Origin: Actinomycetota bacterium
GTDB taxonomy: Bacteria; Actinomycetota; Humimicrobiia; Humimicrobiales; Humimicrobiaceae
NCBI GenBank assembly: GCA_028697935.1
Contig: JAQVEM010000037.1
Coordinates: forward strand, 1 to 11,144
Direction of reading: 5' to 3'
Length of the DNA stretch: 11,144 bases
The notes beneath the pieces are model-generated. The model was not told the origin of the DNA, searched no databases, and was given only the letters and a program-made list of their open reading frames with translations. Shown in pieces: positions 6,823 to 11,144 of the stretch; the first letter of the stretch is position 1; the number at the start of each line of letters is the position of its first letter. A program made the position numbers and the translations under genes.

Positions 6823-7485
6823 ATGAAGTTTAATAATATTAAAGCAATTATATTCGACCTGGATGGAGTAATTACCAATACTTCTGAATATCATTATAGG
6901 GCCTGGAAGAAACTTGCAGATGAAATAGGTATAAGTTTTAACAGGGATATAAATGAAAAGCTCAGAGGTATTCCACGTAAGGAATCTCTTGAAATAATAC
7001 TGGGTGATCTGATTATTGACGAAAAAGAGAAAGAAAGATTGATGGAGATTAAAAATAATTATTACATTGAGTATTTAAAAAATATGGGTCCCGATAACAT
7101 TCTGCCGGGCTCTCTTGAAATAATAAAAGAGGCACGGGAAGCCGGTATAAAAACAGGAATAGGCTCATCAAGTAAAAATGCAAAAACTATAATTAATAAT
7201 TTAAGGCTTGGTAAATATATAGACGCTATATCTGATGGTTACAGTGTCAGTAATCCCAAACCTGCACCGGATTTATTTCTTGATTGCGCTGCTAAACTGG
7301 GAGTGGCGCCATCTGAAGCTATAGTGGTTGAAGATGCAGAGTCCGGAGTCGAAGCAGCTATTAATGGTGGATTCCGGGTTATAGGGATAGGACCGGCTGA
7401 AAGGGTAGGCAAGGCACATATAGTACTTCAAAGTTTTGAAGGTGTTAATCTTAAAGATTTTATTAATCCCGGTAGCGGGCTTTAA
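6823..7485 (+). CDS. pgmB: beta-Phosphoglucomutase (HAD superfamily)
   Basis: It converts beta-glucose 1-phosphate, the product of GH65 phosphorolysis, to glucose 6-phosphate in the cytoplasm. Motif I FDLDGVITNT gives the phosphorylated nucleophile Asp12 and acid/base Asp14. The substrate segment EYHYRAWKK and LRGIPRKESL follow in the cap region. Motif II is GSSSKNA (114-120), motif III Lys146 in NPKPAPDLF, and the Mg-binding pair is Glu170-Asp171 in VVEDAESGVEAA. All of these line up with the well-studied Lactococcus enzyme at nearly the same numbering. Length 220 is normal. The ATG follows AGGGAG (6806-6811) at 11 bases. The gene sits 58 bases after one GH65 gene and 115 bases before the other, so one mutase probably serves both. 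Confidence 0.93.
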   Translation: MKFNNIKAIIFDLDGVITNTSEYHYRAWKKLADEIGISFNRDINEKLRGIPRKESLEIILGDLIIDEKEKERLMEIKNNYYIEYLKNMGPDNILPGSLEIIKEAREAGIKTGIGSSSKNAKTIINNLRLGKYIDAISDGYSVSNPKPAPDLFLDCAAKLGVAPSEAIVVEDAESGVEAAINGGFRVIGIGPAERVGKAHIVLQSFEGVNLKDFINPGSGL

Positions 7486-7600
7486 GAAATTTATAAAATA
7501 TCTATGAATGTCTATAAATATCAATATTTCTATAAAAATATTTTAAAAAAATCTTAAGTAAAATTTTAAGTTATATTTTTTAAAGAGAAGGTTACTGGAT

Positions 7601-9925
7601 ATGACGAAAGTATCAAATAGATATTTAGTGGTTCATCCCTGGAAGATTATTGAAGAAGAATTCAAGCCTGAATATGGTAGAGTTTCCGAATCAATTTTTT
7701 CTCTTGGAAATGGATATATGGGAGTGCGTGGTTATTTTGATGAAGGCTATAGCGGAGATAAACTTATTGGAGCCTATTTGAATGGATTATTTGAGGCAGG
7801 TAAGGCCAGTCCTTCCGGTAATTATAAGGGGATAGTAACACGCACCTGTTTTATGGTAAATACTGTTGACTGGCTTTATACGAGGATTAATATTGATGGA
7901 GAAGTTCTTGATATAGCAAAATCCAGAATAAGAAATTTTAGTCGCAGTCTGGATATGCGCAGTGGCATCTTAACCCGGGATTTTATCTGGGACACCTCTT
8001 CAGGAAAATCCATAAAATTATCTTTTGAACGTTTTTTAAGTATGACGAATAAGGAAATAGGATGTCAGCGTGTAAGTTTTAAACCAATTAATTTTTCAGG
8101 AAAGGTGAGTATTACAGGTGGCCTTGATTTTTCAATAATTCATGAGATGTATGGAAAAAATTTCTGGCAGTGTTTCAAAAAAGGAAATAAAGAAGGCATC
8201 CTGAGCATTCTCGGAAAGACCTTAGAAAGTGGAAACATGTTAGTTTCAAGCTTCTGGCTTAATACTGCATTATCAGAAAAGATGGAGCTGGTAGAGGAAG
8301 TGGAAGACAGCAAATTTGTGGGTTTAAGTTTTGTTATGGACCTCGAGCAGGAAAGAGAATCAAGTTTTGAAAAATTAGTTGTAAATTATGCTGAGAAAAA
8401 TCCTTCTGCAGATATTGAAGAAGTATGGTCAAAAGGCAGGGAGCTGGCCGGTAGTTGCAGTTCTCTATCCTATAAAGATTTATATGAGAAACAGATTAAG
8501 TACTGGGAAGATATATGGGTAAATTCTGATATAAAAATAGAAGGAGACCCTGAAAATCAGCAGGGTATCAGATACTGTATTTTCCAGCTACATCAGAGCT
8601 ATCATGGTGAAGACCCGGGATCTAGTATCGGGGCAAAAGGGCTAACAGGAGAAGCGTATAATGGAAATACTTTCTGGGATACAGAGGTATATTGTCTGCC
8701 TTTTTATATCTTTAATAACAGGAAAGCTGCCCGTAATTTACTTGAGTTTAGATATAGAACTCTCGAAAAAGCAATGGAACGCGCAAAAGAGCTGGATTGC
8801 GAAGGTGCATTTTATCCCATAGCGACTATTGATGGAAGCGAGTCCTGTGCCTTATGGCAGCATTCAAATCTTCAGCTTCAGGCGAGCACCGGAGTTGCAT
8901 ACGGCATCTGGCATTATGAGAAAATTTTTAACGACAGAGAATTTTTATATACTAGGGGGATAGAAATTTTAATCCAGATAAGCCGGATGCTTGCCAGCCG
9001 CGGGCAATGGGGGCAAAAAACAGGTAAGTTTGGATTTTTTTGTGTAATGGGACCTGATGAGTTTCAAATGATGGTTAATAATAATTGTTATACAAATATA
9101 ATGGGGAAGAAGACTTTTGAATATACACTGAAGGTTATTGATGAAATGAAAATTAATGCCCCTGATAAATTGTCTGATATAAGTAAAAAAGTAAGACTGG
9201 AACCCGGGGAACTGGAATGCTGGAGACAGATGGGAGAGAAAATGTATATACCATTTGATAGCTCTACCGGAATTTATGAACAACATGATGGCTTTTTTAA
9301 TCTTCCTCATATTGATGTTGATAAGATTCCTCCATCAGAATTTCCTCTTTATCAAAACTGGTCATATGATAGGATTTACAGAAATGATATGATAAAACAA
9401 CCTGATGTTTTGATGTTTATGTTTCTCTATAATCAGGAATTTTCCCTCGAATCCAAAAGAATTAATTATGAGTATTATGAGCCGAGATGCATACATGAAT
9501 CATCACTTTCACCTTCAGTGCATTCTATATTAGCGTCTGAACTGGGCAGGAAAAGCGAAGCTTTTAACTTATTTGGCTTTGCTACGCGGATAGACCTTGA
9601 TAACTACAATTGCAACACACAGGAAGGGCTTCATATAACATCTATGGCAGCAGCATGGATGAATATTGTCTATGGCTTTGCGGGTATGAGGTCAGATGGA
9701 CAAACACTTTCGTTTAACCCTTCAATACCCGGGGAGTGGGAATCTTATAGTTTTAAACTGTTATATGGGGACTCTATTTTAAGTATAAATATAGATAGGA
9801 AAAATGTATCAATAATAATGATTAAAGGGCTGGAGGTTGATATAGAGGTTTACGATAAAAAATATAAAATTAGCCGGGGCCCCGGGGGTAAAACAATTAA
9901 AATTCCAATTAAGTGTGATAAATAA
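7601..9925 (+). CDS. Glycoside hydrolase family 65 protein, probable inverting disaccharide phosphorylase (enzyme B)
   Basis: This is a second GH65 enzyme, cytoplasmic by lack of a signal peptide, 774 residues. The N-terminal sandwich opens with the canonical SLGNGYMGVRG (about 36-46). Then come FWDTE (358-362), GPDEFQ with general-acid Glu487, NNNCYTN, KQPDVL (599-604) and the phosphate-site HESSLSP (632-638). The residue after the GPDEF motif is Gln, where His is common. The acceptor-side stretch YPIATIDGSES...LWQH (405-421) differs both from enzyme A and from typical maltose phosphorylases, implying another linkage or acceptor; known GH65 substrates include trehalose, kojibiose, nigerose, 1,3-oligoglucans and glucosylglycerol. 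The ATG is preceded by GAGAAGG (7585-7591) at 9 bases. The 115-bp AT-rich gap before it shows no clear signal. Phosphorylase activity is inferred from family and mutase neighbour; the exact substrate is unknown. Confidence 0.9.
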   Translation: MTKVSNRYLVVHPWKIIEEEFKPEYGRVSESIFSLGNGYMGVRGYFDEGYSGDKLIGAYLNGLFEAGKASPSGNYKGIVTRTCFMVNTVDWLYTRINIDGEVLDIAKSRIRNFSRSLDMRSGILTRDFIWDTSSGKSIKLSFERFLSMTNKEIGCQRVSFKPINFSGKVSITGGLDFSIIHEMYGKNFWQCFKKGNKEGILSILGKTLESGNMLVSSFWLNTALSEKMELVEEVEDSKFVGLSFVMDLEQERESSFEKLVVNYAEKNPSADIEEVWSKGRELAGSCSSLSYKDLYEKQIKYWEDIWVNSDIKIEGDPENQQGIRYCIFQLHQSYHGEDPGSSIGAKGLTGEAYNGNTFWDTEVYCLPFYIFNNRKAARNLLEFRYRTLEKAMERAKELDCEGAFYPIATIDGSESCALWQHSNLQLQASTGVAYGIWHYEKIFNDREFLYTRGIEILIQISRMLASRGQWGQKTGKFGFFCVMGPDEFQMMVNNNCYTNIMGKKTFEYTLKVIDEMKINAPDKLSDISKKVRLEPGELECWRQMGEKMYIPFDSSTGIYEQHDGFFNLPHIDVDKIPPSEFPLYQNWSYDRIYRNDMIKQPDVLMFMFLYNQEFSLESKRINYEYYEPRCIHESSLSPSVHSILASELGRKSEAFNLFGFATRIDLDNYNCNTQEGLHITSMAAAWMNIVYGFAGMRSDGQTLSFNPSIPGEWESYSFKLLYGDSILSINIDRKNVSIIMIKGLEVDIEVYDKKYKISRGPGGKTIKIPIKCDK

Positions 9926-9996
9926 ATAGAATTTACGAATTAATAGAACGCTGCATCTGGTGAATAATATTGGGATGGACAACAAGGCGTTATAAG

Positions 9997-10026
9997 TGGA
10001 TTAATAGCTAAATTTAGCTGAATCCA
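9997..10026. repeat. Inverted repeat with central 14-bp perfect palindrome
   Basis: TGGATT (9997-10002) and AATCCA (10021-10026) flank AGCTAAATTTAGCT (10006-10019), which is identical to its reverse complement. As RNA this forms two stacked 5-6 bp stems with an AAT/G internal loop and an AATT apical loop. As DNA the central palindrome could be a dimer-binding site. No U-run follows. Confidence 0.55.
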
Positions 10027-10032
10027 ACCGGA

Positions 10033-10062
10033 ATTATTTGTACATGTGAATGTTCAAATAAT
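10033..10062. repeat. Inverted repeat, 12-bp stem with GTGA tetraloop
   Basis: ATTATTTG (10033-10040) pairs with CAAATAAT (10055-10062). After one T/T mismatch, ACAT pairs with ATGT, closing a GTGA loop of the stable GNRA type. It starts 7 bases after the preceding inverted repeat and ends about 35 bases before the next ribosome site. It may be an mRNA stabiliser or processing element, or a DNA operator. There is no U-tract, so it is not a standard terminator. Confidence 0.55.
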
Positions 10063-10114
10063 ATAGATAAATATTATGAATGTAAAGTAGAGGAGAAAGG
10101 AAGGTAGCTTTAAT

Positions 10115-11144
10115 ATGACAGAGGAAAATGTTTCTACAGCACCTAAAAAGGCATCAAAAAATAAACTAATTATTTTCATAATTATATTATTATCTATAAT
10201 TTTAATAGCAATTATAATATCTGATGTTTATCTTTTTAATGCCATGATAAGTAAAAATAAGACTAAAGTAGTTATATATCCTGCACCATCAGGAATAGAA
10301 GGTGCCCCTGATATAAGTATAACGGTTGAGGGTGAACCGATATTTGTTTATGACACCAGAGTAAATTTTAACCGTAGATTTTTAAGAAATCCAGATCTTG
10401 AAAAAACGCCGGTAGCTTATTTTGATTTTTCTGGTACAGTCAATGTAAAAATCAAAGCAGATGGTAAAGAGATAGACTCTGTTACTATCCGGCCGCTCTC
10501 ACTGGGAATTAAACCTGTAATAAGAGGAGATACGATATCTTTCAAACTTGATAGACCTGCCCTGCTCACAATAGAAATCAATGATGATGTACACAGGGCA
10601 ATTCATCTTTTTGCTAATCCCCTTGAAGAAAATCCACTGGAACCAGGTGTGCCAGGTGTGCACTACTTTGGGCCCGGTGTACATAATGCAGGTAGCATCA
10701 GTATAAAAAGCAATGAAACTATATATATTGCAGGAGGAGCCGTGGTATACGGGTGGATTCATTGTTCAAGCCTTGAAAATGTCAGGATTACAGGACGTGG
10801 AATTATTGATGGTAGCATATATGACAGATGGGAGGATATGATTGTTCCAATTAATTTATTTAAATGCAAAGATGTTGCTATAGATGGCATCACAATCCTT
10901 GACCCGGCAGCGTGGACTCTGAATACTTATTTATGTGAAAATATCAAAATAAATAATGTTAAAATAATCTCTGCAAGGTCAAACAGCGATGGCATAACTA
11001 CACAGTCATGTAAAAACTTAACTGCTCAGAACTGTTTTGTAAGAAGCTGGGATGATAGTCTGGTAGTAAAAGGCTATGATGAAAATGTAAAAGGAATTAC
11101 ATTTGATAACATTATAATATGGACAGACCTGGCTCAATCATGTG
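10115..11144 (+). CDS. Membrane-anchored right-handed beta-helix glycosidase, GH28/GH49-like (3' end beyond window)
   Basis: The open frame gives 343 residues before the window ends. It starts at the ATG after AGGAAGG (10098-10104). Residues 1-17 are polar and Lys-rich and 18-41 are a strongly hydrophobic segment without a cleavage motif, so it is probably a signal anchor with the enzyme outside the membrane. Residues 65-165 look like a beta-sandwich (VEGEPIFVYD, TIRPLSLGIKP), as found before the helix in GH49-like proteins. From HYFGPGVHNAG (183-193) the parallel beta-helix begins, with repeated short coils such as ENVRITGRGIIDGS. Candidate catalytic acids are Asp292 in NSDG and Asp313-Asp314 in SWDDS. 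The 21/22-residue spacing equals that of polygalacturonases (Asp180, 201, 202 in Aspergillus PGII). The family could be GH28, GH49 (dextranase/isopullulanase) or a relative. Context favours an alpha-glucan, catalytic spacing favours GH28; this is unresolved. Confidence 0.8.
   Translation, partial: MTEENVSTAPKKASKNKLIIFIIILLSIILIAIIISDVYLFNAMISKNKTKVVIYPAPSGIEGAPDISITVEGEPIFVYDTRVNFNRRFLRNPDLEKTPVAYFDFSGTVNVKIKADGKEIDSVTIRPLSLGIKPVIRGDTISFKLDRPALLTIEINDDVHRAIHLFANPLEENPLEPGVPGVHYFGPGVHNAGSISIKSNETIYIAGGAVVYGWIHCSSLENVRITGRGIIDGSIYDRWEDMIVPINLFKCKDVAIDGITILDPAAWTLNTYLCENIKINNVKIISARSNSDGITTQSCKNLTAQNCFVRSWDDSLVVKGYDENVKGITFDNIIIWTDLAQSC

Larger units (their letters stand above)
9926..10114. other. 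189-bp gap with two tandem inverted repeats
   Basis: No coding frame is seen. It separates the second GH65 gene from the beta-helix hydrolase gene and contains the inverted repeats at 9997-10026 and 10033-10062. It ends with the ribosome site AGGAAGG (10098-10104), 10 bases before the ATG. No U-tract follows either repeat and no convincing promoter hexamer pair was found, so it is unclear whether the last gene is co-transcribed or separately controlled. Confidence 0.6.

Noticed and set aside
7273..7524. Minus-strand frame of 83 codons opposite pgmB
   Set aside because: It overlaps the conserved C-terminal HAD motifs on the other strand and shows no protein-like features of its own.
7486..7600. 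Possible regulatory structure in the gap before the second GH65 gene
   Set aside because: Only very short A/T inverted repeats (about 5-6 bp) are present, as expected by chance in such AT-rich sequence.
8969..9310. Minus-strand frame of 113 codons opposite the second GH65 gene
   Set aside because: It is antisense to the catalytic region of enzyme B, with no domain or initiation signal.
10499..10762. Minus-strand frame of 87 codons opposite the beta-helix gene
   Set aside because: The plus strand carries a continuous coding frame with clear beta-helix motifs; the antisense frame has no support.

Overview
The window is AT-rich and densely coded. It carries one end of a carbohydrate-utilisation locus from an anaerobe-like, low-GC bacterium. 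The features pointing that way are A/T-biased codon use, AGGAG-type ribosome sites, a CUT1 ABC sugar importer with no ATPase gene of its own, a lipoprotein solute-binding protein with a long Glu-rich tether, and CcpA/LacI-type (cre-like) operators. A Firmicute, Thermotogae-like or Atribacterota-like host would all fit. The sequence alone does not settle the phylum.

Layout. At the left edge (1-280, minus strand) is the N-terminal part of a LacI-family repressor. It is divergent from everything else. The 413-bp gap (281-693) holds two cre-like palindromes, each just downstream of a plausible sigma-70 promoter. From 694 to the right edge all genes are on the plus strand: a solute-binding lipoprotein (694-2211), two CUT1 permeases (2401-3297 and 3365-4231), a first GH65 glycoside phosphorylase (4521-6764), a beta-phosphoglucomutase (6823-7485), a second, quite different GH65 enzyme (7601-9925), and a membrane-anchored right-handed beta-helix glycosidase of the GH28/GH49 type that is cut by the window end (10115-11144).

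How the genes probably work together (inference). The anchored beta-helix enzyme trims a polysaccharide or oligosaccharide outside the membrane. The ABC importer brings in short alpha-glucosides, borrowing an MsmK/MalK-type ATPase encoded elsewhere. The two GH65 enzymes split them with phosphate to beta-glucose 1-phosphate, and beta-phosphoglucomutase turns that into glucose 6-phosphate without spending ATP. The LacI-type regulator would repress the operon until an inducer sugar is present.

The unusual parts are: two non-redundant GH65 genes around a single mutase, neither with the acceptor-site pattern I associate with maltose phosphorylase; a beta-helix hydrolase with pectinase-like catalytic spacing in an alpha-glucoside locus; and several inverted repeats in the intergenic gaps (2271-2318, 4386-4401, 9997-10026, 10033-10062) that suggest internal regulation or mRNA processing. 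No RNA genes, mobile elements or CRISPR arrays were seen.
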